Shown piece after piece: positions 8,453 to 18,020 of a stretch of 64,000 nucleotides of DNA. The stretch comes from Streptomyces sp. H27-C3 (GTDB taxonomy: Bacteria; Actinomycetota; Actinomycetes; Streptomycetales; Streptomycetaceae): assembly GCF_030063415.1 (NCBI RefSeq), contig NZ_JASITA010000008.1, positions 1 to 64,000 on the forward strand. The letters run 5' to 3'. The stretch's first letter is position 1. Each line of letters opens with the position of its first letter. Under the pieces are notes generated by a model, which saw nothing but the letters and a program-made list of their open reading frames with translations, did no database searches and was not told the DNA's origin. The translations under genes and the position numbers were made by a program.

Positions 8453-9447
8453 TCGAGCCGCTCCGTCCACCAGCGCAGCAACGCCTCGTCCGCCGTGAAG
8501 AGGTCGTCGAACGAGAAGTCACCGCGCTCGTAGTGGAACTCCAACTGCCAGAAGTCCGTCATCCGCTTCCACCACAGCCGCCGCACGCCGTCCGACAGCG
8601 CAGACGCATCCAGCGGCACCACCGACCGATAGCCGCCGACGAACGCCGACACCCGGGCGAGATCGAACACCCCGTCCACGCCGAACTGCACCTGGGCCGT
8701 GCGCGCGACCTCTTCGGCGTACGGCCGGATACCGACGCGGTCCCAGTCGAGGATGGCGGTCAGCTCGCAGCCTTCCCACAGCAGGTTCCGGTACTGGACG
8801 TCACCGTGCGTCCACCCATGGCTGCCACCAGGGACCTCGTCCTGCGGGCACCGGTCCGCATACTTGCCGATCAGCACACGTCGCTGCTCCAAAGCTGCCG
8901 CTGCCGCCGTATCGAAAGCGGTGCCGGCCCCATTGCCCTCCACCAGTCCGGCCAACCGTTCCAACTTCTCCACCGCTCGCTCCGGCGTCGCCACGTCGGA
9001 AGTCACCGACGCAGGCACCGCAGGCAGCAGACCGCTGCCGCAGGCCCGGCCGAGCCCCTCGTGTAGACGACCCAGGTGCGTTCCCAGGGAAGCCGCCTGG
9101 GACAGGCTGAGGTCCACACCACGGAGGTGGCTCCCGGCCGCCCACGGGAAGAGGCACCAGACACCACCGTCGACCTCGGCCACCAGGGCGCCGGAGACGG
9201 TGGGGGCAGGAGCGCTGACCGGGATACCCTCGCCGGCCAGCGCATCCAGTACCCCAAGGTTGCGCACGAGCCGATCGAGCGACACGTCGGTGACCCGCTT
9301 GAGCGCGAACACCCCGGCCGCGGTCTCCACCTTCCAGTTCGCGTTCATCAGCCCATCAGCGAGGTAGCGCCTCTCTCGCGCCTCCCCAAGGCCGAAAGCA
9401 CTGGTCAGCTCAGCGAAGACGCTGCCGGGGATATCAGTCCTGTCCAT
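8422..9447 (-). CDS. APH-type phosphotransferase, convergent to the glycosyl cluster
   Basis: 341 aa from ATG 9447; in-frame GTGs at 9465 and 9492 are alternatives, and no start has a convincing ribosome-binding site, so leaderless translation from GTG 9465 is possible. Kinase signatures: FALKRVTD (ATP-binding Lys), GWTHGDVQYRNLLW (HGDxxxxN) at about residue 218 and LTAILDWDRVGIRPYAEEVAR (metal-binding Asp). The fold is of the homoserine-kinase/APH type. It is the second APH-like enzyme within 5 kb. The substrate is unknown; it may act with the glycosyl cluster or be an independent resistance-type kinase. Confidence 0.85.
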   Translation of the reverse strand: MDRTDIPGSVFAELTSAFGLGEARERRYLADGLMNANWKVETAAGVFALKRVTDVSLDRLVRNLGVLDALAGEGIPVSAPAPTVSGALVAEVDGGVWCLFPWAAGSHLRGVDLSLSQAASLGTHLGRLHEGLGRACGSGLLPAVPASVTSDVATPERAVEKLERLAGLVEGNGAGTAFDTAAAAALEQRRVLIGKYADRCPQDEVPGGSHGWTHGDVQYRNLLWEGCELTAILDWDRVGIRPYAEEVARTAQVQFGVDGVFDLARVSAFVGGYRSVVPLDASALSDGVRRLWWKRMTDFWQLEFHYERGDFSFDDLFTADEALLRWWTERLDQVEDAFVAG

Positions 9448-9854
9448 CGCTGTCGCATCAGTCACGCGAAGGACGATACGCCGCGCTGGCACCCCCAGAA
9501 GCGAGGTTCACGACATACCTAGAGGCAGGCGAGTCCCTCCGTCCGCCTGAGCATCAGCGGTCACCATTCGTCGGCCGAACCGGTGAACCAGGAGGCGTGA
9601 CGCCTAGTTCTCCACGTCTGCCAGCGCGACAGCCGGTAGCCATGCGCCCATGGACCTCCACTACCGGCACGAACTCGACCGCCGCTTGTTTCGACTCCAC
9701 GCAGACCCTGCAGCAGACCATGACGGCTGGACATCCATTCCCTAGGAGGAACTGCTGCAGGGTTGAGTGACACCCGACCTGGATCGCTGAGAGGCGGACT
9801 GGAAGGATGTCGCAATGCCCAAGCCGCATCTGAAGGAGTTCCACGAGACGTCGT
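9448..9854. other. Intergenic region with no supported gene
   Basis: About 400 bases between the phosphotransferase start and the end of hsdR. Short frames exist on both strands (for example a 31-codon plus-strand frame from ATG 9650) but have no family motif or convincing ribosome-binding site. The base composition is less GC-rich than the flanking metabolic genes. The phosphotransferase promoter must lie in the left part; I see no clear -10/-35 pair. Confidence 0.5.
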
Positions 9855-12800
9855 TCAGTAGTTCTCCCGTACGTACTCGTACGTTCGATCGAACAGCTTC
9901 CCCTTGATCGGCAAGCTGTACTCCTTTAAGACGGAACGCAGCTCGCGACGAACGCGTTTGTCGCCTGCGTCGCTCGCGCTCCAACCGGCATAGGCGACCT
10001 CGACGACGATCGAGTCGATTCGCGAGGCTATGTCGGGGACGATCTTGTGCAGCCCAGGCGGTGTGTTCTCCGCGACGATCTGAGTGAGCGCCCCACGCTT
10101 CGGATCGGCCAGCCGGTCGAGCGTTCCCTGGTCGCCCTGTTCCGCTGCCCGATCCGCGGCGACCACGTCCTGAGCAATCTTCAGCGCTGCCTCGAGGAAC
10201 GCCAACGAATCCTCGACGTTCTCGATCGCCTTGGCACGGAGCTTCTCGATCCGCTCCGCCAGCGACCGATACGCCGGGCTTTCGGTATTGGCGAGCCGAC
10301 GCCGGAGGCGTGCCTCGATGGAGTCGAGGACCTCCTGGTACACGTTTTCTGCTTTCGACTCCGGCGTCTGGTGCTCAGAGAGCTTCAGCCGATCGGCGAT
10401 CTTCTTCACCAGCGCTAGGCCAGCAGCGTCGAGCGTGACTGTCTTCGACGGCATTGACTTCACACCCACATCGGTCATGTGGCCGTGAATCAGGTCAGTG
10501 GTCTTCGCGCCGAGACGTGCCCAGAGGAACGTCTTGGAGACGTCCTTGGGCCGGATCGACTCGTACACCTTCGCGAGCCAGAAGTACTGCCCCTTAAATG
10601 GCTGGAGCATCGGATGCGGGTCGAGGAACTCCCACACCGTCTGCAGCGCGACGTAGGTCTCGATGAACTCGGTGCGCTGCGTGCCGCCCTCGGGGATCCG
10701 CTCGTGGGCCTCGGCGAGCGACTCGAACGACGAGTCACTGGTGTCGATGCCGTCGAACAGATAGAGCAGACGCGTGAGGTCAGCAACGAACTTTCCCGCC
10801 AGCTTGGAGGCATCGGTGACGTTGAGCTCGTCCTCTTCGTCGTCCTTCACCTTCGGGCCGGCGACTGCCTTGCCGATGGCCCTCGCAAGCCCGATGTAGT
10901 CGACGACCCGCCCGAAGTCCTTGCGCTGACCAGTGACGGGGTTCTTCCACGGACGGTTGGGCCGCGTGATCGTCTGGAACAGGTTCGTGTCCTTGGCGGG
11001 CTTGTCGAGATACAGCACGCCCTCGATGGGCGCGTTAAAGCCGGTCATCCACTTCGCGGTGACAACGATGAACGACATCGGGTCATCGATCTTCTTGAAG
11101 CGGCGTTTAAGCGCCTCCTCCTGCTCCGGAGTGAGCAGGTGCTTCTTGTGCTCCTTGGGGGTCTCCTTGCTGTCGGCAACATGCATCACCACACCGACCT
11201 CACGGAGTCGCCCGTCCGGCATGACTGCGGTACGACGCTCCAGCTCGGCCTCGATGGCCCTGGTGTACGCGATCACAAGGCGCTGGTTGTAGGCCACGAC
11301 CTGAGCCTTCTGTCCCAGAGGCGCGACGTAGGTAAGAAAGTGGGCGACGATGTCGGCACACACAGCAGCCACACGCTCGGGGTTGGAGAGGATCGTCTCA
11401 ATGTGAGACGCCTTCCCCGACAGAAAGACCTTCTCCTCCTCGTCCAAGCCCTCCTCCGTGGCCAGCTCGTCGAAGGCTTCGTCCAGGGCTTCCTTGTCGA
11501 GGTTGAACCCGACAGACCGGCCCTCCACGATCACTGGCTTGGTGAACCCATCGGCGATGGATTGCTCCGGCGTATACCGCGACATGACGAAGTCCGGGTC
11601 GTCAGGGTCGCCGAACAGCTTGAACGTCGAACGGTCCTTGTCCTGGATCGCAGTACCCGTCGCACCAAAGAACTTTGCGTTCGGCACCGCCGCACGCCAT
11701 GCATCGCCGAACTTCCCCTCCTGCGAGCGGTGCGCCTCGTCCACGAGGACCACGATGTTCGATCGGTTGTTCAGATGGCCGGCCTCGGTGAACTTGTGCA
11801 CCGTCGTGATGACCACACCGGGCTCACCGCTACGCAGCAGAGCATGCAACTCCCGCCGGTTGCGGGGAACCGACATCCGCGGCATGCCGGCAGTCTCGAA
11901 CATCTCCGCCGTCTGCCGGACCAGATCCTTACGGTCGGCGATCACGATGACCGTCGGCGCGCTCCCGAACTTCCTCGTCACTGCGTCGTCGCGCAGCAAT
12001 CGGGCTGCGGCGAACGCCATGAGTTCGGTCTTGCCCGATCCCTGGTGATGCCAGATCAGTCCGCCAGGACGGCCTGCGAGCACCTTGGCCTGGATCGCCA
12101 GAGCCGCCTCGAACTGCGGATACCGAGGCAAGAACTTGATGTCGACCTCGGAGGCGTCACGAGCGTGCCGGTACATCACCAGGTCTTTGAGGATCGGCAG
12201 GATTGTCTCCGGCCGCAGCAGCAAGCGCGCGGACCGTTCGACTCGAGCCGGTCCCGTGACGGTGTTTGCGTCGTCCTCAGTTGACCCCCACGGGGCCCAG
12301 ATCTCAGAGTCGGGGTCCGGGACCGCGCGGATCGGAGCCATCCGGAACTCCAGGCCCTCGGTGGCTACGCTGAAGACGTTCGTCGCGAAGAAGTTCGGGT
12401 ACTCCTCCTCGTATACGTCGTAAAGGTCCTTCGCGGCGTTGACCCATGAGACCTGATGCTTTACAGGCGTCTTAGTCTCGGCAACGACCAATGGGAACCC
12501 GTTGACGTAGTAGACGACGTCGAACCGGCGCGTTTTGGTCGCACCGCTGACGGTGACCTCGTCAGCGACGGTGAAGCGGTTGTTGTTAAGGACTTGGAAG
12601 TCGATCAGCCGACGAGGCACATGCCTACCATCGATCGTCGTGAACGAGTGGTCGCCACGAAGCATCACGGTCAGCCGCTCGTTGGCTGCAACGAGACCAT
12701 TATGTGCATCGAGGACAGCCTGATTGACCTCATGCAGTACGAGATCCGCCGACTCAGGGTCGTCGACCAGCTCTGGGTTCAGCGCGATCAAGGCTTCGCG

Positions 12801-12929
12801 TGCCCAGTCCTCGACGATGACGTCATGCTCATCGCGCGGTAATGCTTCCCCTTGGAGACGTTCCCAGCCGGCTTCCTCCGCCCATTCGAGCAGTGAGCGC
12901 TGAATGGTGCTTGCTTCCGTCCACCCCAC
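9855..12929 (-). CDS. hsdR: Type I restriction enzyme, R (endonuclease/translocase) subunit
   Basis: 1024 aa, GTG start one base after the hsdS stop. The N-terminal nuclease domain has the PD-(D/E)xK-type GFPLVVAETKTPVK at about residue 146. The SF2 motor follows: Walker A HHQGSGKTELM at about 285, DEAH in VVLVDEAHRSQ at about 390, GATGT (motif III), and motif VI ITRPNRPWKN at about 660. The C-terminal ~300 residues are the helical HsdR region that contacts the methylase core. It translocates DNA with ATP and cuts unmethylated foreign DNA. Length and motif spacing look intact. It is the last gene of an M-S-R operon. Confidence 0.97.
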   Translation of the reverse strand: MGWTEASTIQRSLLEWAEEAGWERLQGEALPRDEHDVIVEDWAREALIALNPELVDDPESADLVLHEVNQAVLDAHNGLVAANERLTVMLRGDHSFTTIDGRHVPRRLIDFQVLNNNRFTVADEVTVSGATKTRRFDVVYYVNGFPLVVAETKTPVKHQVSWVNAAKDLYDVYEEEYPNFFATNVFSVATEGLEFRMAPIRAVPDPDSEIWAPWGSTEDDANTVTGPARVERSARLLLRPETILPILKDLVMYRHARDASEVDIKFLPRYPQFEAALAIQAKVLAGRPGGLIWHHQGSGKTELMAFAAARLLRDDAVTRKFGSAPTVIVIADRKDLVRQTAEMFETAGMPRMSVPRNRRELHALLRSGEPGVVITTVHKFTEAGHLNNRSNIVVLVDEAHRSQEGKFGDAWRAAVPNAKFFGATGTAIQDKDRSTFKLFGDPDDPDFVMSRYTPEQSIADGFTKPVIVEGRSVGFNLDKEALDEAFDELATEEGLDEEEKVFLSGKASHIETILSNPERVAAVCADIVAHFLTYVAPLGQKAQVVAYNQRLVIAYTRAIEAELERRTAVMPDGRLREVGVVMHVADSKETPKEHKKHLLTPEQEEALKRRFKKIDDPMSFIVVTAKWMTGFNAPIEGVLYLDKPAKDTNLFQTITRPNRPWKNPVTGQRKDFGRVVDYIGLARAIGKAVAGPKVKDDEEDELNVTDASKLAGKFVADLTRLLYLFDGIDTSDSSFESLAEAHERIPEGGTQRTEFIETYVALQTVWEFLDPHPMLQPFKGQYFWLAKVYESIRPKDVSKTFLWARLGAKTTDLIHGHMTDVGVKSMPSKTVTLDAAGLALVKKIADRLKLSEHQTPESKAENVYQEVLDSIEARLRRRLANTESPAYRSLAERIEKLRAKAIENVEDSLAFLEAALKIAQDVVAADRAAEQGDQGTLDRLADPKRGALTQIVAENTPPGLHKIVPDIASRIDSIVVEVAYAGWSASDAGDKRVRRELRSVLKEYSLPIKGKLFDRTYEYVRENY

Positions 12930-12930
12930 G

Positions 12931-14148
12931 TTAGGACACCCCCTCGAATGCAGCGTCGTAAGACTCGGGAATCTCGATTTCCTGGTTCAGGAGCGATTCC
13001 AGGAGCGCGGATCGGATGGTGCGGAGGCGAGCAAGCTCGTTCGTGATCTCATTCAGGCTCAAGGCGATAGCATCCGCAACGAAAATAATAGCCCGCTGCT
13101 CGTTTCTGTCAGGAACAGGCACTGCGCGAGCAATGTAGTCCTTGACTGAGAGGTTTGTGATTCCAGTTGTTCGCCGACTGAAGGATCGCGTGAGACCTGC
13201 GTTCCAGTCATGCTGGAGCCGCCAGAATAGATAGCGGGGCTCGACCTTTTCGACGCTGGGTCGCAAAAGTCGCTGAAAGTCTGTCGGGATGCACGGCGGT
13301 AGACCCGATTGAGCAATGACTACCCGTCCAACGGGCTGCTCTGGAGAACCGCCTGATCGCTCTAGAATAATGTCGTCAGATTGCACAAGACGCCGCTCAA
13401 CTTGTTTTTGTGTGAACGACCGAATTGGCGACCCGTCAGTAACGAATCCTGTTGTCGTAGGGGCATAGATTCGCGGCCCCAGAGCCAGCACATCAACCTC
13501 ATTCTCGCCCTCGGGCGAGCCCCAAATTCCACCGACCACATGCGAACAGAGGTCCTCAATGGGAAGCTGGCGTCCGAGAATTGATTCAAAGTGGTCAGAC
13601 AGCGCACACCGCAAGAGGTGGCGAACTGTTGCCGCTTCCGCGTCCAGTGTCGCGATCTGCGCGTCCACGGCAGCCATGACATCAATGACGCGGCGCTGCT
13701 CCGACAAGGAGGGGAGGGCGATCTCAATCGTCAAGAAGTTAGCGGGCTTGACCCGTTCACGCCTGCCGCCCATGCCGGTCGACAACGCCTGCAGTTGCTC
13801 CCAGAGTCGTTTTGTGGTGGTAAGAAGCCGAATGTATTCGGGTAGCATTCGCTTACCGCACGTGAACGTCGGAAATTCTTGCGACGCGTAAACCTCGCCC
13901 AGATCGTTCGGCGTAACGGTGATTGCACCTTCGAACGCCTTCAAGCGGCTGTAGACGATCTGATTGGGACGGATGCGATTCAGCGTCTTGTACGAGGTCT
14001 CATCGCCAGAGATCGGGTCCCGGAACAACAGGCCCCGACCGCGGTTCAAGACACCGACGATGTCATAGGAGGTCGTCGCCATGGCCGGGACCGCATCGAT
14101 GTTCAGCGCGATGACCTCGTTGAGCCGGACCCGCTCCCACTCAGCCAC
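12931..14148 (-). CDS. hsdS: Type I restriction-modification specificity subunit
   Basis: 405 aa with the two-TRD layout. TRD1 at the N-terminus ends in the conserved helix region LPSLSEQRRVIDVMAAVDAQI (about 155-175), and TRD2 ends in VPDRNEQRAIIFVADAIALS (about 345-365). The two conserved (P..EQR.I) spacers space the half-site contacts. It reads the bipartite target for both methylation and restriction. The start overlaps the end of hsdM by 8 bp. Its codon usage is visibly less GC-extreme than that of neighbours (AAT, ATA and AGA codons occur), as often seen in horizontally exchanged specificity genes. The recognition sequence cannot be predicted here. Confidence 0.96.
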   Translation of the reverse strand: MAEWERVRLNEVIALNIDAVPAMATTSYDIVGVLNRGRGLLFRDPISGDETSYKTLNRIRPNQIVYSRLKAFEGAITVTPNDLGEVYASQEFPTFTCGKRMLPEYIRLLTTTKRLWEQLQALSTGMGGRRERVKPANFLTIEIALPSLSEQRRVIDVMAAVDAQIATLDAEAATVRHLLRCALSDHFESILGRQLPIEDLCSHVVGGIWGSPEGENEVDVLALGPRIYAPTTTGFVTDGSPIRSFTQKQVERRLVQSDDIILERSGGSPEQPVGRVVIAQSGLPPCIPTDFQRLLRPSVEKVEPRYLFWRLQHDWNAGLTRSFSRRTTGITNLSVKDYIARAVPVPDRNEQRAIIFVADAIALSLNEITNELARLRTIRSALLESLLNQEIEIPESYDAAFEGVS

Positions 14149-15655
14149 TGGACATCCCGAACATGCTCAGGTCGACGCCTGCCGCTGCGAGTCGCTCGAA
14201 CATGACAGCTTCGGTATCCATCCGGTGTTGGCGAGCATCGGCATACGCGACGAAAGCTGCACCCAGATCGGCAGTTTCCTCTGCAGCAACTTTGATGTAG
14301 CGGCCGATGTTCAGGTCGAAGTCGTTCTGCTCGATTTCCTCGAACGGCACCAGCCGGACATTCGCACCGTCCTCACCATCTGGGTCGTGGCTTGTCTGGT
14401 ATGCCTCGATGAGAGTCTTGACGTCATCCTCGGACATACGGTTCTGCTTCTTGCCCTTGACAAACCGGGCCGAGCCGTCGATGAAGAGGACGTGCTCCTT
14501 GCGTTCGACAGGCTTCTGGTCGCGGAAGATCAACAGGCATGCCGGGATTTCCGTCGAGTAGAACAGCTTGGGCGGTAGTCCGACGACGGCATCCAGAACG
14601 CCCTTCTCGATTAGGCCCCGACGGATCTTCGCTTCCGCGCCTCCGCGGAACAGCACGCCGTGGGGCATCACCACGCCGACACGACCAGATCCAGGCTTCA
14701 TCGACGAGACCATGTGCTGGACGAAGGCGTAGTCGCCGTTCTGCGCCGGCGGCACGCCGCAGATGGCTCGCGGATCCGATGACCAGCGGTCCGCTCCCCA
14801 ATTCACCAGCGAGAACGGCGGGTTGGCGATCACGGCGTCGAACTGACGGACCGCACCGTTGGGGTCCTTGAACGCAGGAGCGCGGAGAGTGTCTCCACGC
14901 TTGATGTCGAAGTCCTCGATCTCGTGTAGGAACAGGTTCATTCGTGCGATCGAGGCCGTCGTCAGGTTGATCTCCTGGCCGTACGCCCTGAGCGTGCGGT
15001 GATCCTTGCCGGACTCGCGCAGCTGGTTGATCGTCGCGACAAGCATCCCGCCGGAGCCGCAGGACGGGTCGTAGACGGACTCGCCCGGCTCAGGCTGGAG
15101 GATCCCGACGAGCAGGTTCACGACCTCACGGGGAGTGAAGAACTCGCCAGCCTTTTTGCCCGACTCGTCGGCGAAGTTCTTCAGCAAGTACTCGTAGCCC
15201 GCGCCGAGCAGGTCGTGCGAGACCGTCGACGGATCGAGCCTGATCTTGTTGAACGCTCGGATGAGCCCCAGCAGTGCCGACTCCGGGATGCGCTCCTGGT
15301 TGCCCCACGAGGCGTCGCCGAAGACGCCAGCGAGCGAGCGGGGGTTGGCCATTTCGATTCGCTGGAAGGTCTTTGCGATCTCCGCACCGAGGTTGGTGCC
15401 CTTCTCGGTGACCTCGCTCCACAGCGTGCCCGGGGGCAGCTCGAACCGGTGGAAGTCGGCCTCGATCTCGTCGTCGAGGTCGTCGCCGTACTCATCGAAT
15501 GCCGCGTCGTGCTCGTGGACCCAGGTGTCGCTGATCCACTTCCAGAACAGCATCGGGAAGACGTAGGTCTTGAAGTCAGCCGGGTCGACGGGGCCGCGGA
15601 GCGCGTTCGCGGCGTCCCACAGCCGGGCTTCGAGCTCGTGCTGGGTGATCGTCAC
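14141..15655 (-). CDS. hsdM: Type I restriction-modification DNA methyltransferase subunit
   Basis: 504 aa from GTG 15655. The frame is open further, but residues TITQHELEARLWDAANALRG are the usual HsdM N-terminus and AAGGA lies about 10 bases before this GTG. N6-adenine methyltransferase signatures: the SAM motif VYDPSCGSGGMLV at about residue 200 and the catalytic NPPFS at about 285. The GEFFTPREVVNLLV stretch before motif I is also a family hallmark. It methylates the host target with HsdS. It is the first gene of the M-S-R operon; the promoter should lie in 15656-15900. Confidence 0.97.
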   Translation of the reverse strand: MTITQHELEARLWDAANALRGPVDPADFKTYVFPMLFWKWISDTWVHEHDAAFDEYGDDLDDEIEADFHRFELPPGTLWSEVTEKGTNLGAEIAKTFQRIEMANPRSLAGVFGDASWGNQERIPESALLGLIRAFNKIRLDPSTVSHDLLGAGYEYLLKNFADESGKKAGEFFTPREVVNLLVGILQPEPGESVYDPSCGSGGMLVATINQLRESGKDHRTLRAYGQEINLTTASIARMNLFLHEIEDFDIKRGDTLRAPAFKDPNGAVRQFDAVIANPPFSLVNWGADRWSSDPRAICGVPPAQNGDYAFVQHMVSSMKPGSGRVGVVMPHGVLFRGGAEAKIRRGLIEKGVLDAVVGLPPKLFYSTEIPACLLIFRDQKPVERKEHVLFIDGSARFVKGKKQNRMSEDDVKTLIEAYQTSHDPDGEDGANVRLVPFEEIEQNDFDLNIGRYIKVAAEETADLGAAFVAYADARQHRMDTEAVMFERLAAAGVDLSMFGMSSG

Positions 15656-16001
15656 AGAGATGAGGTCCTTCGTTGAAGACGGTGCCCCGATTATGGAGGA
15701 GGGCACTGACATTGCAGGAGTCCGGTACGGCAGGCAGCAGCGACCTACAGACGATGACCAGCAACCACGCTTCGAACCGAACGTGATCGCGGACACACCA
15801 AGACTAGAGCTCTGAGCTACAGCGTAGGCACGATCCCGGCTGATCTTGCAGGCTCTCGTAATGCATAGGCCATCGATTCGCGCCGATAGGCAGCTCCACC
15901 AGCCGGTGCCTCCATCTCACGGGCCAGGTTGGCGTACAGCCTGCGCTCATGGGGAAAAGAAGGTCTGTCGCTTCCGCCTGTCGTTGCAGCAGGATGTCCG
16001 C

Positions 16002-16565
16002 ATGCCCATCAACGACCTGTCGCCAACAGAACGCAAGGCGCTCCTGGCTGAACGCCGAGAGGAGTACAAAAACTTCTGGCCGGGCGCACACGGACGCCGA
16101 GCTCGGTATGCCATCGAGCTGTTCCCGCTACTCCATGCCGACAAGCCACAAGGACACGTGCTGATACCCGCCACGCACGACATGCGCCTCCGCAAGGTCG
16201 CGGAAACCTTCGGAAAGTACTTCAAACGAGAGCTCGGATTCGATTTCATGCCCTTCGTAGCGAAGCGAAGCGCCTTGTATCCCGCTGATCCCACGGTCGA
16301 AGTCGCCCTCTTCGATGCGAAGAAGGTTCAGGCAACCTTCCCGATCGCGGCCGGCGCCGCTGGACTGAGCATCGTGGAGGGGCAACGTTGGCTGGACTGG
16401 ATCTGGATCCACCCGTTTGAACGAGGGAAGGGTCTTGCCAGTCAGGCTTGGGATGACCTAGAAGCCGTCTACGGGAGCGAGTTCAAAGTCCAACCCCCTC
16501 TCTCTCGCCCCATGGAACTGTTCCTTACGCACCGAGGTATTGCCCGCGAACGATGGAGCTTCTGA
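16002..16565 (+). CDS. GNAT-like protein of unknown function
   Basis: 187 aa from ATG 16002, with GCAGGA about 10 bases upstream; the longer in-frame extension to 15846 lacks support. The C-terminal half resembles the GNAT core: WLDWIWIHPFERGKGLASQAW (a strand, then a Q/RxxGxG/A-like acetyl-CoA loop) followed by a helix and MELFLTHRGI. The N-terminal half has an ERKALLAERREEYKNFWPG helix. The acetyl-CoA pyrophosphate loop is present but not canonical. An orphan between hsdM and a membrane-anchored protein gene. Confidence 0.65.
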   Translation: MPINDLSPTERKALLAERREEYKNFWPGAHGRRARYAIELFPLLHADKPQGHVLIPATHDMRLRKVAETFGKYFKRELGFDFMPFVAKRSALYPADPTVEVALFDAKKVQATFPIAAGAAGLSIVEGQRWLDWIWIHPFERGKGLASQAWDDLEAVYGSEFKVQPPLSRPMELFLTHRGIARERWSF

Positions 16566-16649
16566 GTAGACGCCGGAGCCCGGCTCAACGCTGCTGTGTC
16601 TGGCCGGTGACTGTCGTGACCGCCGCTGTTGTACGGCAGGATCGTCCGC

Positions 16650-17210
16650 ATGGATCCAGCCGTGATAGCCGCACTCATCTCGACGCCTGTCGCCTTGGTC
16701 GCCGCCGGTGCCGCTTACGCCGCTGGCCGCACGCAGTCCCGTGGTGCCCATGGGGGGCCTGTCGACTCTGTTCGACGCGCGGCGCAACGCGAGGCATACG
16801 CCGGGGTGCTGCATGAAGCCCAGGACCTTGCGACCCACATCGGCCCGATCGCCTCCGCGGCGGAGCAATATCAGGTCGTCCGCCGATTGGGCATGGATCC
16901 ACTAGCATCGGACGAGACCTCGGCGGAGCAGGCGCGGGAAGCATTGAGCAACCTCCCCGTCTCGGACCTTTCCAAGGCCGTCGCTGTCGTGCGGCTGGAA
17001 GGTCCGGATCACCTTGCTGACCTCGCAAACCAACTTCTGCACGATGCGTTGACCCTGCACGCGTCGTGCGAACGACACCTCAGCCCCTATCGCAACATCC
17101 TCGGCGGACCTCACGCGCTCCCCGGCCATGAGAGGCGACTCGCGGCGACAACAGAGAAGTTCATCGTCGCCGCACGCAGCCATCTGAATCGGCCAGGGTT
17201 CGAGCTTTGA
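16650..17210 (+). CDS. Membrane-anchored helical hypothetical protein
   Basis: 186 aa from ATG 16650, with GGCAGGA as a possible ribosome-binding site. One N-terminal transmembrane segment (residues about 4-26, AVIAALISTPVALVAAGAAYAAG), then a basic stretch and ~150 residues of amphipathic helices. No catalytic motif. The layout - a short N-terminal helix, an inside-facing basic patch, then a helical bundle - is shared with the gene at 31456. Such single-pass proteins are frequent in Streptomyces accessory loci, but their function is unknown. Confidence 0.65.
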   Translation: MDPAVIAALISTPVALVAAGAAYAAGRTQSRGAHGGPVDSVRRAAQREAYAGVLHEAQDLATHIGPIASAAEQYQVVRRLGMDPLASDETSAEQAREALSNLPVSDLSKAVAVVRLEGPDHLADLANQLLHDALTLHASCERHLSPYRNILGGPHALPGHERRLAATTEKFIVAARSHLNRPGFEL

Positions 17211-17251
17211 CTTCGATATGACGTCGGGACACGGCACGTGGGAGTTGAGGG

Positions 17252-17698
17252 CTAGAGAGGATCCGGCCCACACACGCCACAGTGCTGCTTCCGCGTTCCC
17301 TTCAGACGCAGTTCCTCAGCCGTGTACAGGTCGGGGAGCCGCGACCAGTAGTAGGCGCCGTACGCCACGAGTTCCTCGTTCCCCTGCAATCTCTGCAGAC
17401 CCTTCTCCGCGGAGTTGAGGGTGGGGCAGTCCCAGCGGTGCAGTCGGTTGCCGCTCTGCCCGATCTCGTAGGTGGCGCCGACTGCCAGTTGTCGCTTCCA
17501 CCGGGAAATGTCGACCTCAGCCTCCCGGTCGACCCGGATGTCGTCGCAGGACCGGCAGATGCCATTCACGTGCTCGCAGGAGCACTTGCTGCAGCGGACA
17601 CAGGGGACACAGGGGTGGCTGCGCCGCGAGGGGACGACGGGCATTTCATGAGCCGTGAGCGCAAGCCCTTGGTCCGCGTGGTCGCCCGTCTCGACCAC
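17252..17698 (-). CDS. Cys-rich hypothetical protein; upstream winged-helix-like part cut off by an in-frame TAG
   Basis: 148 aa from GTG 17698. It holds a Cys cluster of CxxCxxCxxCxC...CxxC type (CVPCVRCSKCSCEHV, then CRSCDDI) at about residues 31-53, likely a zinc-binding knuckle, and a second CGVCG near the C-terminus. Reading the same frame upstream from 17698, the codons spell SVDSYLAELKDAGVVETG and, beyond a TAG at 17738-17740, LPEIAVLAGIPDS. Together these look like a helix-turn-helix interrupted exactly between the helices. The gene may therefore be a pseudogene of a longer DNA-binding protein, or translation starts below the stop. Confidence 0.55.
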   Translation of the reverse strand: MVETGDHADQGLALTAHEMPVVPSRRSHPCVPCVRCSKCSCEHVNGICRSCDDIRVDREAEVDISRWKRQLAVGATYEIGQSGNRLHRWDCPTLNSAEKGLQRLQGNEELVAYGAYYWSRLPDLYTAEELRLKGTRKQHCGVCGPDPL

Positions 17699-18020
17699 GC
17701 CAGCGTCTTTCAGCTCGGCCAGGTAGGAATCGACGGACTAACTATCGGGGATACCCGCGAGCACGGCGATCTCTGGCAGGGGGGTCTCGTCGCTGGAGGC
17801 GACGAGAACGGCGCACAAGGGGCGGCTGGTGGGACTGAGAGACGCTCAGCAGAGAGCCGCGGTGCATAGTGGCTGTGCGGAGCGGGCGAGAGCGCGATGA
17901 ATGGGCATGTGAGGCAACCTCCTGCTGCGGCGTTGATCCGTTTGCGAGGGTTTGCGGGCGTGAGCAGAGCCTCCGCGGGGCACACCCCACCGCGTGCATC
18001 GGTGAGGCGCAGGTAAACCC
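17699..18020. other. Region between minus-strand genes; holds a likely decayed HTH segment
   Basis: About 320 bases. The part up to 17845 is open on the minus strand except for the TAG at 17738-17740 and encodes the winged-helix-like residues described for the preceding gene. The rest, to 18020, has no supported gene on either strand. The stop of the GIY-YIG-like gene lies at 18021. Confidence 0.45.

Noticed and set aside
10479..12284. 601-codon plus-strand frame opposite hsdR
   Set aside because: It is the antisense shadow of the well-conserved hsdR gene and has no family motifs.
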